A stretch of DNA of 64,000 bases from Caulobacter sp. 17J80-11 (GCF_014349105.1 NZ_JACSJI010000001.1:124001-188000), one strand, 5' to 3'. Shown: positions 16,146-25,248, counted from the first letter of the stretch. Notes: generated by a model not told the origin, from the sequence alone. Numbers and translations: made by a program.

Positions 16146-17792
16146 TTACGGGCCGACGTCGGTCGGGTCCTGCACGGTCGTGCCGCCCGGCAGATAGACG
16201 TCGATGCCCAGAGCTTGGGCTAGCTTGGCGTCGCGCCCGTAGACGTCCGGGCGGAAGGCCACCCGGCCCTGACCGTCGACGAAGGTGGTCCAGTAGAGCA
16301 GGCGCACCGGGATCGAGCGCGACAGCTGAACCCGCTTGGTCTCGCCGGAGGTCTGCAGCTCGTCGAACTGCTGCAGGGCGGTCGGATCCGGCTCCAGCAG
16401 CAGGCGCGCGAACTCGACCGCGTTCTCCACGCGCACGCAGCCGTGACTGCGGTGGCGCTTGGGGCTGGCGAAGGCGCTCTTCGTGGGCGTGTCGTGCAGG
16501 TAGATGGCGTAGGAGTCCTGCAGCTCGAACTTCACCTGGCCGAGCGCGGCGTTCGGCCCGGGGCGCTGCACGACGCGACCGTCCTCGGTCACGTACATGT
16601 TCTCGGCGGCCAGATAGCCGGCGCCCTTGGGCAGGATTTCCTTGGCGGCGATACCGGCCGGGACGTTCCACGGCGGGTTGGCCACCAGCGAGCTGAACTC
16701 CTTCTCCAGGCTGGGGGTCTGGTTGCGGGAGGTGCCCACCACCACGCGGCTGGCGTGGTAGGGCGCGCCGTCGCGCCAGTAGACCATGATGGCCGCGGCC
16801 GTGTTCACCTCGATGCGCTCGGACGCCAGCTGGCGGGGCAGCCAGCGGCGGCGCTCCAGGTTCAGCGCGATCTGGCGGGCGCGGTCCTCGGCGGTGGCGG
16901 CCAGGGCGGACTGGGTGTCGCCCCCGATCACGCCGTCGCCCCCCAGGCCGTGGCGGACCTGGAAGCGCTGGACGGCCTCGACCAGGGCCGGGTCGTAGGT
17001 CTCGACCTCCATCGTGTCGGCCAGGTCGCCTTCCGCCACCAGGCGCGCGACCAGGGCCGGCAGGCGCGGGTCGGCGTCGCCGGGGCGGATCACCGCGCCG
17101 GGCTCGAACTTCGGCCAGCCGCCCTTGGCGGCCAGGTCGCGGTACTTCAGATAGCCGGCCGACAGGTTGGTGTAGCCGAGGTCGCTGGGAGCCAGGCTGT
17201 CCAGCCAGGCGCGCACGCCGTCGCCGTTCAGCGCGGTCTGCAGCCCCGTGGCGCCGTCCAGGCTGTTGCGGCGAAGCTCCCACAGGGTCTCGACCGTCGA
17301 CGGGTCGACCCGGCCCAACGCCAGGGTCTTGGCGTAGAGCAGGGCCGCGCCGGTCAGCCGCGCGTCGCGATCCAGGTCGCGCGTCTTGCCCAGCACCGGC
17401 ACGTAGCTCTTCGGGTCGAGGCCGTGCTTCTGGGCCTCGTTCAGGACCGCCAGCAGCTCGGCCTCGCTGGCCTTGTTCCAGGCGGTCTTGTCCTTGCGCG
17501 CGACGTAGAAGCGCCGCACGTCGGCGGCGACCTCGGCCGGCACCGCCGGCAGGTAGGCGTCGACCGCGGTGCGGGGCAGCGGGACGGGCGGCGCGGGCGG
17601 GGCCTGCGGCACGACCATCGGCGGGGTCGAGGCGGCCGGCCTGGCCGTCGGCGCGGCCGGCTTTAGCGCTGCGGGAGCGGGCTGGCCCGCCGGCGCCGGA
17701 GCCCGGCTCTGCGACTGGCTTTGGGCGTGGGCCGTGCCGGCGACGAGCGCGGCGGCGGCGCTTGAGATCAGAAGCGCTCGGATCATTCCCAT
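16146..17792 (-). CDS. L,D-transpeptidase (YcbB type) with peptidoglycan-binding domain, copy 2
   Basis: The 548-residue product has a cleavable signal peptide (AHAQ near residue 23). A Pro/Ala-rich linker spans about 30-75 and is lacking in copy 1; it probably spans part of the periplasm. The scaffold domain, the PG-binding motif LVEAVQRFQVRHGLGGDGVIG and the YkuD domain follow in the same order as copy 1. The catalytic HRSHGCVRVE gives C452. The segments NLERRRWL, NPPW-V-P and IYLHDTP are nearly identical in the two copies. The 93 bases between the genes contain no obvious terminator, so cotranscription is possible. Confidence 0.92.
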   Translation of the reverse strand: MGMIRALLISSAAAALVAGTAHAQSQSQSRAPAPAGQPAPAALKPAAPTARPAASTPPMVVPQAPPAPPVPLPRTAVDAYLPAVPAEVAADVRRFYVARKDKTAWNKASEAELLAVLNEAQKHGLDPKSYVPVLGKTRDLDRDARLTGAALLYAKTLALGRVDPSTVETLWELRRNSLDGATGLQTALNGDGVRAWLDSLAPSDLGYTNLSAGYLKYRDLAAKGGWPKFEPGAVIRPGDADPRLPALVARLVAEGDLADTMEVETYDPALVEAVQRFQVRHGLGGDGVIGGDTQSALAATAEDRARQIALNLERRRWLPRQLASERIEVNTAAAIMVYWRDGAPYHASRVVVGTSRNQTPSLEKEFSSLVANPPWNVPAGIAAKEILPKGAGYLAAENMYVTEDGRVVQRPGPNAALGQVKFELQDSYAIYLHDTPTKSAFASPKRHRSHGCVRVENAVEFARLLLEPDPTALQQFDELQTSGETKRVQLSRSIPVRLLYWTTFVDGQGRVAFRPDVYGRDAKLAQALGIDVYLPGGTTVQDPTDVGP

Positions 17793-17870
17793 CCGAAATC
17801 CCGGAAGCGCGGCCTCATTATGACCGCCGCGTTAATGCGCGGTAACGTTAGGCTGTGAGGCCCAAAAAGC

Positions 17871-17900
17871 AAAAGCGCCGGTCGACGACCGGCGCTCTTT
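17871..17900 (-). terminator. rho-independent terminator of rpmE
   Basis: AGCGCCGGTC (17874-17883) pairs with GACCGGCGCT (17887-17896) around a three-base loop. On the minus strand the stem is followed by TTTTGCTTTTT. It lies 27 bases downstream of the rpmE stop codon. Confidence 0.85.
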
Positions 17901-17923
17901 CTTCGTCCGCTGATGCGGCCGGG

Positions 17924-18148
17924 TCACTTCTTGAGGAAGCCGCCGAACTTGTTGGTGAAGCGCGACACGCGCCCGCCCCGGTCCAGCAGGGTCTGGTTGC
18001 CGCCGGTCCAGGCCGGGTGGGTCTTCGGGTCGATGTCGAGGTTCAGGGTCGCGCCTTCCTTGGCGTAGGTCGAACGCGTCTGATAGGTCGTCCCGTCCGT
18101 CATCACCACGGTGATGAAGTGATAGTCGGGGTGGATGTCCTGTTTCAT
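17924..18148 (-). CDS. rpmE: 50S ribosomal protein L31 (cysteine-free type)
   Basis: The 74-residue product begins [19 protein letters not shown] and contains [27 protein letters not shown], the L31 signature. No cysteine is present, so this is the form that does not bind zinc, unlike E. coli RpmE. The frame is open further upstream, but the ATG at 18148 gives the standard N-terminus. A promoter-like sequence (18244-18215) and a leader hairpin with a U-tract (18206-18186) lie upstream, and a terminator follows. Confidence 0.96.
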   Translation of the reverse strand: MKQDIHPDYHFITVVMTDGTTYQTRSTYAKEGATLNLDIDPKTHPAWTGGNQTLLDRGGRVSRFTNKFGGFLKK

Positions 18149-18185
18149 CGGCGCGGCGCCCAAAGATAGTCGCGTAAATGGAAAA

Positions 18186-18206
18186 CCCGCCGGTGGTCCC
18201 GGCGGG
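18186..18206 (-). promoter_or_regulatory. Hairpin with U-tract in the rpmE leader (candidate attenuator)
   Basis: CCCGCCGG (18186-18193) and CCGGCGGG (18199-18206) form a perfect 8-bp GC stem with a five-base loop. On the rpmE strand it is followed at once by TTTTCC. It starts only a few bases after the predicted transcription start and ends 37 bases before the rpmE ATG, so it could act as an early terminator controlling L31 synthesis. Confidence 0.5.
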
Positions 18207-18214
18207 AGCGCGGC

Positions 18215-18244
18215 TCTATACACGCAGCCTGCTCAGAAAGGCAA
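18215..18244 (-). promoter_or_regulatory. Candidate rpmE promoter
   Basis: On the minus strand TTGCCT (18244-18239) and TATAGA (18220-18215) are separated by 18 bases. The predicted start is just before the leader hairpin at 18206. The site lies within 40 bases of the divergent ABC gene's ATG at 18254. Confidence 0.5.
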
Positions 18245-18253
18245 GAGGCGCAC

Positions 18254-20092
18254 ATGAGTTCCACCGAGGCCGCGTCCGAGGCCCGGGGCCGGCCCAATCC
18301 CGGCGCGATGGTTGTAGGTCAGATCGCCGACGAGGCCCGCCGGCGCGAGAAGAAGCGCGACGTGCGCCCGTTGGGGCGGTTGCTGCCTTTCATGCTGCGG
18401 CACAAGACCGACACGGGCCTGGCCCTGCTGTTCCTGTTCTGCTCGTCGGCTGCGACGCTCGGTCTCACCGGCGCCTCGCGCCTGCTGGTCGACCACGGCT
18501 TCGCGACCGGAGGCGGGGGAATCGACCGCTGGTTCCTGCTGCTAGGCGCCGTCGCCATCGCCTTGGCCCTGGCGACGGCGCTTCGGTACTTCTACGTGAC
18601 CAAGTCGGGCGAGCGCACGGTCGCGGACCTGCGCAAGGCGGTCTACGCCCACGTCATGACCCTGGATCCGGCCTTCTTCCTGAAGATGCGCACGGGCGAA
18701 GTCCTGTCGCGCATGACCACCGACATCCAGATCGTGGAGACCCTGCTCAGCACCTCGATCTCGGTGGCGCTGCGCAACATGGTCATGCTGTTGGGCGCGG
18801 TCGCCGTGCTGTTCTGGGTGAGCCCGCGCCTGACCGCGCTGGTGCTGCTGCTGGGGCCGGTGGTGTTGGCCCCCATGTTCCTGGTCGGCCGGCAGGTGAA
18901 GAAGCTGACCGTCCAGTCGCAGGACCGCTTCGCCCACGCGGTCGGCTACGCCGGCGAAAGCCTCGACGCGCTGGAGACCGTGCAGGCCTTCGGCCGCGAG
19001 AAGAGCGCCACCGCCCAGTTCGGCTCGGCGGTCGAGGGCGCCTTCTCCGCCTCGCTCAAGCGCATCCGGGCCCGTGCCTCCATGACCGCTCTGGTCATCA
19101 CCCTGATGTTCTGCGGCATCGCCGTGATCCTGTGGCTGGGGGCGCGCGCGGTGATCTCCGGCGACATGTCGGCCGGCGCCCTGGCCCAGTTCGTCTTCCT
19201 GTCCTTCCTGGCGGCCGGCTCGGTCGGTTCGCTGGGCGAGGCCTGGGGCGACGTGCAGAAGGCCGCCGGGGCCATGGAGCGAATCGACGAGCTGATGCGC
19301 GAGCGGCCCTCCATCGCCGCCCCGGCCCAGCCGGTCGCTCTGCCGGTGAAGCCGCGCGGCGAGGCGGCGTTCGAGAACGTCACCTTCGCCTATCCCGGCC
19401 GGCCGGACCTGCCGGCCCTGAACGGGTTCACCCTGGACGTCCGCCCGGGCGAGACGGTCGCCCTGGTCGGCCCCTCGGGCGCGGGCAAGAGCACCGTCTT
19501 CCGCCTGCTGCTGCGCTTCTACGATCCGCAGTCGGGCCGCATCCGCATGGACGGGGTGGACCTGCGCGACGCCGATCCGCGCGCGGTGCGCGAGCGCATC
19601 GCCCTGGTCGCCCAGGAGGCGCCGTTGTTCTCGGGCTCGGCGCTGGACAACATCCGCTTCGGCCGCGAGGCCGCCTCGCGCGACGAGGCGGTGGCCGCCG
19701 CCGCCGAGGCCCAGGCGCTGGCCTTCCTGGAAGCGCTGCCGGAAGGCCTGGAGACGCCGCTGGGCGAGCGGGCCCGCTCGCTGTCCGGCGGCCAGCGCCA
19801 GCGCCTGGCCATCGCCCGCGCCCTGGTGCGCGACGCGCCGGTCCTGCTGCTGGACGAGGCCACCAGCGCCCTGGACGCTGAGAACGAGCGGCTGGTGCAG
19901 CAGGCGCTGGACGAGGCGATGAAGGGCCGTACCACCTTGGTCATCGCCCATCGGCTGGCCACCGTCCTGCGCGCCGACCGCATCGTGGTCATGGACCAGG
20001 GCCGCGTGGTCGAGGAGGGCACGCACGCCGACCTCGTCGCCCGCGGCGGCCTCTACGCGCGCCTGGCCGAACTGCAGTTCCAGGGGGCCTGA
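18254..20092 (+). CDS. ABCB-type exporter, fused transmembrane and ATPase half-transporter (MsbA/BmrA-like)
   Basis: The 612-residue protein has a cytoplasmic N-terminal stretch of about 45 residues and six membrane helices between about 50 and 330, including LALLFLFCSSAATLGLTG. The C-terminal ABC ATPase follows. The ATPase shows Walker A GPSGAGKST near 400, the signature LSGGQRQRLAIARA and Walker B VLLLDEATSALD. It should work as a homodimer that exports lipids or hydrophobic compounds from the inner membrane. The substrate cannot be decided. It is divergent from rpmE and followed by a hairpin at 20096-20122. Confidence 0.92.
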   Translation: MSSTEAASEARGRPNPGAMVVGQIADEARRREKKRDVRPLGRLLPFMLRHKTDTGLALLFLFCSSAATLGLTGASRLLVDHGFATGGGGIDRWFLLLGAVAIALALATALRYFYVTKSGERTVADLRKAVYAHVMTLDPAFFLKMRTGEVLSRMTTDIQIVETLLSTSISVALRNMVMLLGAVAVLFWVSPRLTALVLLLGPVVLAPMFLVGRQVKKLTVQSQDRFAHAVGYAGESLDALETVQAFGREKSATAQFGSAVEGAFSASLKRIRARASMTALVITLMFCGIAVILWLGARAVISGDMSAGALAQFVFLSFLAAGSVGSLGEAWGDVQKAAGAMERIDELMRERPSIAAPAQPVALPVKPRGEAAFENVTFAYPGRPDLPALNGFTLDVRPGETVALVGPSGAGKSTVFRLLLRFYDPQSGRIRMDGVDLRDADPRAVRERIALVAQEAPLFSGSALDNIRFGREAASRDEAVAAAAEAQALAFLEALPEGLETPLGERARSLSGGQRQRLAIARALVRDAPVLLLDEATSALDAENERLVQQALDEAMKGRTTLVIAHRLATVLRADRIVVMDQGRVVEEGTHADLVARGGLYARLAELQFQGA

Positions 20093-20095
20093 ACT

Positions 20096-20122
20096 CTCCC
20101 CTGGGTAAAAACCCCAGGGGAG
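20096..20122 (+). terminator. Hairpin after the ABCB exporter gene
   Basis: CTCCCCTGGG (20096-20105) pairs perfectly with CCCAGGGGAG (20113-20122) across a seven-base A-rich loop, starting three bases after the stop codon. No U-tract follows on the plus strand, so it may terminate weakly or protect the 3' end. Confidence 0.5.
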
Positions 20123-20172
20123 GAAACGGGGGGCGGGGCTGAGCCGTTGGTGCGGATCGCCCAGGAGATTCG

Positions 20173-21147
20173 ATGCCCGCTCCGGTGTCCCTGCAGGTCG
20201 TCGTCTGCACCTACAACCGCGCCCAGCACCTGGACGCGACGCTGGCGGCGCTGTCGCATCAGCGGGAGGCCCCGATCCCCTGGTCGGTGCTGGTCGTGGA
20301 CAACGCCAGCACCGACGACACGCCCGCCGTGGTCGACGCCTGGCGGGGGCGCGTGCCTGGGCTGCGGCGGGTGCTGGAGTCGGAGCCCGGCCTGACCTCG
20401 GCCCGCCGGCGGGGCGCGCGGGAGGCTTACGCCGACTGGATCGCCTTCGTCGACGACGACAACCTGCTCGCGCCGGACTGGATCGCGCAGGCCGCGGCCG
20501 CCATCGCGGCGCATCCCGAGGCGGGCGGGTTCGGCGGAAAGATCGTGCTCGATTTCGAGGCGCCGCCGCCGGCGTTCCTGAAGGGATTCGGCTTCTGCTT
20601 CGCCGAGCAGGACCACGGCGAGGTCCCCTGCGAGGTCGACAACCTGGCGGGGGCCGGCATGCTGCTGCGCCGCGCCGCGCTCGAGGCGTGCGGCTGGACG
20701 CGCCAGCCCCTGCTCGCAGACAGGAGCGGCGCGCAGCTGATCTCCGGCGGCGACGTGGAGATCTCCCAGCGGGTGCGGGGCGCGGGTTACGCGCTCTGGT
20801 ATGCGCCCGGTTGCGTGCTCCGCCACCAGATCCCCGCCAGCCGCATGACCCGGTCCTACTTGTTGAGGATGAGCGAGGGGCTGGGCGTGTCGGCGAGCCT
20901 CGTGAACGCGCTCGGCTGGCCGGGCCCGTACACGGCCTGGCGGGATCAGGCGAAGGACAACGCCTGGCGATGCGGGGTCTGGGCGGCCGGCGAGCTCCGG
21001 CGCGCCCTCATGCGTCGCTGCGGCGTGACCGCGGCGCTGGCCTGGCTGTGGTTCGCCGGCGGCATGCGCCGCGGCGTTAGGACGGTCGAAAACATGCCAG
21101 ACGACCGGCGCGCCGCCTTCTTCGGAGCGGCGGCGCGCAGGGCTTAG
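20173..21147 (+). CDS. Glycosyltransferase family 2 (GT-A fold)
   Basis: The 324-residue protein begins with the GT2 pattern QVVVCTYNRAQHLDATLAAL and VLVVDNASTDDTP. It has the metal-binding acidic motif FVDDDN near residue 95 and an acceptor-side region with ISGGDVEISQRVRGAGY near 195. A hydrophobic stretch near 283-297 (AALAWLWFAGG) could anchor it to the membrane. The sugar donor and acceptor are unknown; surface polysaccharide assembly is the usual context. No other polysaccharide genes are adjacent. It converges with suhB. Confidence 0.88.
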   Translation: MPAPVSLQVVVCTYNRAQHLDATLAALSHQREAPIPWSVLVVDNASTDDTPAVVDAWRGRVPGLRRVLESEPGLTSARRRGAREAYADWIAFVDDDNLLAPDWIAQAAAAIAAHPEAGGFGGKIVLDFEAPPPAFLKGFGFCFAEQDHGEVPCEVDNLAGAGMLLRRAALEACGWTRQPLLADRSGAQLISGGDVEISQRVRGAGYALWYAPGCVLRHQIPASRMTRSYLLRMSEGLGVSASLVNALGWPGPYTAWRDQAKDNAWRCGVWAAGELRRALMRRCGVTAALAWLWFAGGMRRGVRTVENMPDDRRAAFFGAAARRA

Positions 21148-21160
21148 CGTCAGAGCGCGC

Positions 21161-21979
21161 TCAGGCGGCGCGCAGCTTCTCGATCAGCTGCGGGTGCAGG
21201 TCGAGGTTGGCGGCGCAGATGGAGACGCCGCTCTTCGGGTCGCCGTCCTCGTCGATGGTCGTGACCTTGCCGCCCGCCTCCGTGACCAGCAGGATCCCCG
21301 CCGCCACGTCCCAGGGCTTCAGGTTGCGCTCCCAGTAGGCGTCGTAGCGGCCCGCGGCGACCCAGGCGAAGTCCAGAGCCGAGGAGCCCAGGCGGCGCAC
21401 GCCGGCCACGCGCTGGGTCAGCTGGTGCAGCTCCTTCAGGAACTGGCCGTGGCCCGGACGGCCGACGAACGGAACGCCGGTGCCGATCAGGGCGTCGTCC
21501 AGCCGGTTGCGGCCGGCCACGCGGATGCGCTTGTCGTTCAGGAAGGCGCCCTTGCCCCGCTCGGCCCAGAACAGCTCGTTCAGGATCGGGTTGAAGGTGA
21601 CGCCGGCCACGATCTCGGTGCGGCCGTCGGCTTCGCGCCGTTCCAGGGCCACGGTGACCGCGAAGTGCGGCATGCCGTGCACGAAGTTGGTGGTGCCGTC
21701 GATCGGGTCGACGATCCAGGTGTGGGTCTTGTCGGTGCCTTCGACCAGACCGCGTTCCTCGCCCAGGAACCCGTAGCCCGGACGCGCCTTGAGCAGGCTC
21801 TCGAACAGGGCGGCCTCGGTCTTCAGGTCGGCCGCGGTGACGAAGTCGCCCGGTCCCTTGCGGGAGACCTGCAGCTCCTGGACCTCGCCGAAGTCGCGCG
21901 CGAGCGGACGGGCGGCCTTGCGGACCGCGTCGATCATCACCTGAAGCAGGGCGGAGGGCGTGCTCACGTCAGCATCCAA
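21161..21979 (-). CDS. suhB: Inositol-1-monophosphatase family protein
   Basis: The 272-residue product has the metal-dependent phosphatase motifs FLGEERG, DPIDGTTNFVHG and KPWDVAAGILLVTEAGG in the correct order. SuhB-type enzymes hydrolyse inositol monophosphate and, in E. coli, also act with the Nus complex in rRNA transcription. It lies downstream of efp on the same strand with 42 bases between the genes, which hold a GC-rich hairpin (21984-22012). The ribosome site GGAG lies against that hairpin. Confidence 0.92.
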   Translation of the reverse strand: MDADVSTPSALLQVMIDAVRKAARPLARDFGEVQELQVSRKGPGDFVTAADLKTEAALFESLLKARPGYGFLGEERGLVEGTDKTHTWIVDPIDGTTNFVHGMPHFAVTVALERREADGRTEIVAGVTFNPILNELFWAERGKGAFLNDKRIRVAGRNRLDDALIGTGVPFVGRPGHGQFLKELHQLTQRVAGVRRLGSSALDFAWVAAGRYDAYWERNLKPWDVAAGILLVTEAGGKVTTIDEDGDPKSGVSICAANLDLHPQLIEKLRAA

Positions 21980-21983
21980 ACTC

Positions 21984-22012
21984 CGCTCGCCCCGTCCGGG
22001 ACGGGGCGAGCG
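21984..22012 (-). other. Intercistronic hairpin between efp and suhB
   Basis: CGCTCGCCCCGT (21984-21995) pairs with ACGGGGCGAGCG (22001-22012) around a five-base loop. There is no U-tract after it on the efp-suhB strand, so it does not look like a standard terminator. It ends next to the suhB ribosome-binding site. A similar CTCGCCCCG stem lies between gap and pgk. Confidence 0.6.
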
Positions 22013-22021
22013 GTAAAAAGG

Positions 22022-22588
22022 TTAGTCCGCGCGGCGGACGTACTCGCCGGACTCGGTCGACACCACGATGCGCTCGCCGGTGGTCATGTACGGCGGGATC
22101 ATGATGCGCATGCCGTTGTTGGCGATGGCCGGCTTGTAGGACGACGAGGCGGTCTGGCCCTTCACGGTGGGCTCGGTCTCGACCACTTCCAGGGTGACGT
22201 ATTCCGGCAGCGACAGGCCGATCGGGCGCTCTTCATGCGACTCGATGGTCACTTCCATGCCGTCCTGCAGGAACTGGGCGCGCTCTTCGCCGACCCAGTC
22301 CTTCTGCAGCTCGATCTGCTCGTAGGAGACCTTGTCCATGAACACCAGGACGTCGCCCTGGTCGTAGAGGAAGGTGTAGTCCTTCTGCTCCAGGCGGACG
22401 CGCTCGACCGTGTCTTCCGACCGGAAGCGTTCGTTCAGCTTGGTGCCGGTGATCAGGTTCTTCAGTTCGACCTGGGCGAAGGCGCCGCCCTTGCCCGGCT
22501 TCACGTGGGCGGTCTTCACCGCGACCCACAGGCCGCCGTCGTGCTGTAGCACCATGCCCGGTTTGATGGCGTTGGCGTTGATCTTCAT
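22022..22588 (-). CDS. efp: Translation elongation factor P
   Basis: EF-P binds ribosomes stalled on polyproline and speeds peptide-bond formation. The 188-residue product begins [20 protein letters not shown]. It has the tip loop [13 protein letters not shown], where K33 corresponds to the lysine modified in many species. Domains II and III end in [25 protein letters not shown]. The frame remains open upstream, but the ATG at 22588 gives the canonical N-terminus and length. No epmA or epmB gene for lysine modification is seen nearby. Confidence 0.97.
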   Translation of the reverse strand: MKINANAIKPGMVLQHDGGLWVAVKTAHVKPGKGGAFAQVELKNLITGTKLNERFRSEDTVERVRLEQKDYTFLYDQGDVLVFMDKVSYEQIELQKDWVGEERAQFLQDGMEVTIESHEERPIGLSLPEYVTLEVVETEPTVKGQTASSSYKPAIANNGMRIMIPPYMTTGERIVVSTESGEYVRRAD

Positions 22589-22706
22589 GGGAAGCGGTCC
22601 CGCGAAAGGGGCTGAAATTCGGCCGCGGAACCTAGAGTGCGAACGGGAAAAGTGGAAGCCGGATTTTCGGGGGCGGCGAGCACAGGCGTAGCCGCTGCGC
22701 CGCGGC

Positions 22707-24389
22707 TCAGGCCTGGGCGGCGGGAAGGTCGACCCAGAAGCGGGCCCCGTCGCCCGGCCGGCTCTCGAAGCCGATGCGGCCGCCCTGCAGTTCCGCGAGC
22801 CGGCGCGCCAACGCCAGGCCGATGCCGTGGCCCTCGATCTCCGACTTTTCCATGCCCAGCCGGTTGAACGGCTCAAACAGCTCGGTCTGCTTCTCCAGCG
22901 AGATGCCCGGGCCGCGATCGATCACCTCTATGCGGGCGGTCTCGGCGTCCGGACGGGACAGGCGGAAGATCACCACGCCGCCGGAGCGCCCGTACTTCAC
23001 GGCGTTGGTCGCCAGGTTGGTCACCACCTGCGACAGCCGCACGGAGTCGGCCAGCGCCACCAGGCGGTCCTGGGCCGGTTCGACCACGAAGCGCAAGCCC
23101 GCGGATTCCGGCCGCACGGCCACGGCGCGGCGCACGTCTTCGGCCAGGCCGTCCAGGTCCACCGAGCGCAGGGTGACGGCGACGCGGCCGGCCTCGGCGC
23201 GGGCCACGTCCAGCAGGTCGTTGGCCAGGGCCTCGACCTGACGGGCGGTGCGCACCAGCATTTCCGACATTTCCGCCTGGGTCGGCGACACCGGGCCGAG
23301 CTGGCCGGAGGCCCACAGCTCGCCGATGCCGATCACGCCGGCGACCGGGCTTTTGATCTCATGGCTGACGTTGGCCAGCAGGCGCGACTTGGCGGCGCTG
23401 GCGGCCTCGGCGCGCAATTGGCCGGCCTGGGCGGCCGCGGCCAGGCGGTCGCGCTCGTCCAGCAGGGCGGCGACGAGCAGGATCGGCACGCAGCCCAGCA
23501 GGACGTAGAGCTGGGTGACGCGCAGCTTGGTCTCGACCATGCTGAAGGCGCCCAGCACCACGGGGCCGGTCTCGAGCATGACGCCGGCGATCGCGCCCAG
23601 CGCCACGATCAGGATGGCGCTGGCCGCTCCGAACAGGCGAAGGCGAACCGCCGCCAGCAGCAGCATCGGGGTGATCAGGAAGCCGATCGCGAACTTCGAC
23701 TGGAGGAAGGCGACGGCCGTGACCACGGCCATGCCCAGCAGGATGGCGGCGGCCTCGAGCAGGCGGCGCGGCCGGCGCCATTCCTGGAGACGCTCGGACG
23801 TGACCGAAAGGCCTACGGTGCCGACCACCGCCAGGCCCAGGGCGTGGCCGAACCACCAGGTCTCGACCGAGTGGCGGAACTCGCCGAGCCCGGCGGCGGC
23901 CAGGCCGGCGCCGGCGAGCAGGGCGCCGGGCAGCGGCGAGACCAGCGGTACGGCGAGCAGATAGCGGGCCAGGCCGTTCAGGCTGGACAGGTCGAACCCC
24001 TGCGGCGCCACCCGGCGGGCCAGGAACACGGCGGTGGCGACCTCCAGCATGTTGGCGACGGTGAACATCGCCGTCTGGGTCAGCGAATTCCCGACCAGGA
24101 CGTTGGCGGTGGCGAAGGCCACGGTGATGAAGAGGGCGTAGGCCGCGTCGAACTCGGTGCTGCGCGGGCCGCGCAGCCAGCCGGCCACGGCCACGCCGCC
24201 GGCGCCCCACAGCGCCGCGACCAGGCCGGTCATGCGCGTGGTCAGGATCGCGGCGACGCCCAGCACGAGGACGAGCACGGCGGCGACCAGGCATGCGGTG
24301 ACGCGCGCGGAGCGGAGCTCCGATGTCGAACGGGGACCCGCGGCCGCTTCCGGCGCCTGATGGGTGGTTGCTGCGTAGGCCTCGGCCAT
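22707..24389 (-). CDS. Membrane sensor histidine kinase with MASE1-like sensor region
   Basis: The first 310 residues form about eight to ten membrane helices in the style of MASE1 sensors, with no large periplasmic domain. A HisKA dimerisation domain follows with [10 protein letters not shown], placing the phosphorylated histidine at H343. Then comes a HATPase domain with [10 protein letters not shown] (N box), VIDRGPGIS (G1), FEPFNRLG (F box) and [13 protein letters not shown] (G2). All catalytic motifs look intact. No response-regulator gene is adjacent, so this is an orphan kinase whose partner lies elsewhere. The stimulus is unknown. Confidence 0.9.
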   Translation of the reverse strand: MAEAYAATTHQAPEAAAGPRSTSELRSARVTACLVAAVLVLVLGVAAILTTRMTGLVAALWGAGGVAVAGWLRGPRSTEFDAAYALFITVAFATANVLVGNSLTQTAMFTVANMLEVATAVFLARRVAPQGFDLSSLNGLARYLLAVPLVSPLPGALLAGAGLAAAGLGEFRHSVETWWFGHALGLAVVGTVGLSVTSERLQEWRRPRRLLEAAAILLGMAVVTAVAFLQSKFAIGFLITPMLLLAAVRLRLFGAASAILIVALGAIAGVMLETGPVVLGAFSMVETKLRVTQLYVLLGCVPILLVAALLDERDRLAAAAQAGQLRAEAASAAKSRLLANVSHEIKSPVAGVIGIGELWASGQLGPVSPTQAEMSEMLVRTARQVEALANDLLDVARAEAGRVAVTLRSVDLDGLAEDVRRAVAVRPESAGLRFVVEPAQDRLVALADSVRLSQVVTNLATNAVKYGRSGGVVIFRLSRPDAETARIEVIDRGPGISLEKQTELFEPFNRLGMEKSEIEGHGIGLALARRLAELQGGRIGFESRPGDGARFWVDLPAAQA

Positions 24390-24446
24390 TAGGTCCGGCC
24401 TCCTCGCCAGACTCCGATCTTGGCCGGCTAACAGAACACGAGGATT

Positions 24447-25112
24447 CTAATTTTGATTGAACGGGTTCCGTTCTTTCAGGCCGGCCTCGATCTCGGCCAG
24501 GAAGGCGCGCACCGCGGCCGCGGGGCCGTCCGGCCGCGCCCAGACCCCGGCGCTGACCGCCAGGAAGTCGGCCCCCGCGCGCACCAGCGGGCGGCAGTTC
24601 TCGACCGTGACGCCGCCGATCGCCACGCAGGGGACCTCCATGGTCTCCTGCCAGATCGACAGGATTTCCGGGTCGGCGCGGGTCGGCGCCTCCTTGGTCG
24701 TGGTCGGAAAGAACGCGCCGAAGGCGACGTAGTCGGCCCCGGCCTCGGCCGCCTCCATGGCCAGGTGACGGCTGTCGTGACAGGTCACCCCGACCATGCC
24801 GTTCGGACCCACGGCCTTGCGCGCGTCGGCGAAGGACGCGTCGCCCTGGCCGATGTGGACGCCGTCGCAGCCGAGCGCGCGGGCCAGGTCGGGCCGGTCG
24901 TTCATGATCACCGCCACGCCGTGGGCGTGGGCCAGCGGCAGGATCGCCCGGGTCGCCTCGGCGACGGCGTCGTCGGCGGCGCCCTTCAGCCGGATCTGCA
25001 GCGCGGCGACGTCGCCGGCGCCCAGCGCCGCCTCCAGATCGCGCAGGAAGCCCGCCAGGTCGGGCAGGGCGGGCGGGGTGATCAGGTAAAGGCGGCAGAG
25101 CGGCTCGGTCAT
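24447..25112 (-). CDS. thiE: Thiamine-phosphate synthase
   Basis: ThiE joins HMP-PP and thiazole phosphate to give thiamine phosphate. The 221-residue product shows the TIM-barrel landmarks [50 protein letters not shown] and [11 protein letters not shown]. The start was placed at ATG 25112 ([14 protein letters not shown]); the frame extends 12 codons further but with proline-rich, non-homologous sequence. No TPP riboswitch motif was seen upstream. thiD, which makes the pyrimidine substrate, is at 55392. Confidence 0.9.
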   Translation of the reverse strand: MTEPLCRLYLITPPALPDLAGFLRDLEAALGAGDVAALQIRLKGAADDAVAEATRAILPLAHAHGVAVIMNDRPDLARALGCDGVHIGQGDASFADARKAVGPNGMVGVTCHDSRHLAMEAAEAGADYVAFGAFFPTTTKEAPTRADPEILSIWQETMEVPCVAIGGVTVENCRPLVRAGADFLAVSAGVWARPDGPAAAVRAFLAEIEAGLKERNPFNQN

Positions 25113-25198
25113 CGGCGCGGGAATGGGCGCGCGCGGCCCGGGGGTCAAGAGGCTGGGGTCAAGGCGCTGGGGGCCGTGCTGCGGCGGCTGGTCGCGAC

Positions 25199-25248
25199 TG
25201 AGAACGATTTGCAGGTGTGCGGAGTTGTGCTATCGAGAGTCGTTCTCA
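25199..25248. promoter_or_regulatory. Two Fur-box-like sites upstream of bfd-bfr
   Basis: TGAGAACGATTTGCA (25199-25213, plus strand) and TGAGAACGACTCTCG (25248-25234, minus strand) each resemble the Fur-box half pattern TGAGAATGATTCTCA, the second with three mismatches. They form a 9-bp inverted repeat, TGAGAACGA/TCGTTCTCA, immediately before the bfd start. Iron-dependent control of the downstream ferredoxin and bacterioferritin genes is inferred. Confidence 0.6.

Noticed and set aside
14514-17792. A single large recombined or broken transpeptidase gene
   Set aside because: Both frames are complete with separate signal peptides, stops and catalytic cysteines, so they are two genes rather than fragments of one.
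17820-17860. A CtrA-binding site near GTTAATGCGCGGTAAC upstream of the second L,D-transpeptidase
   Set aside because: The second half reads TAAC or GTAA rather than TTAA at the N7 spacing, so it misses the consensus. I do not report it as a site.
22589-22876. An N-terminal extension of EF-P upstream of 22588
   Set aside because: The extension is Arg/Ser-rich and overlaps the histidine kinase gene. The canonical EF-P start is at 22588.
25113-25198. A TPP riboswitch upstream of thiE
   Set aside because: The conserved CUGAGA and the later pairing elements are absent on the thiE strand, and the leader is only GC-rich sequence. The same holds for the leader of thiD.
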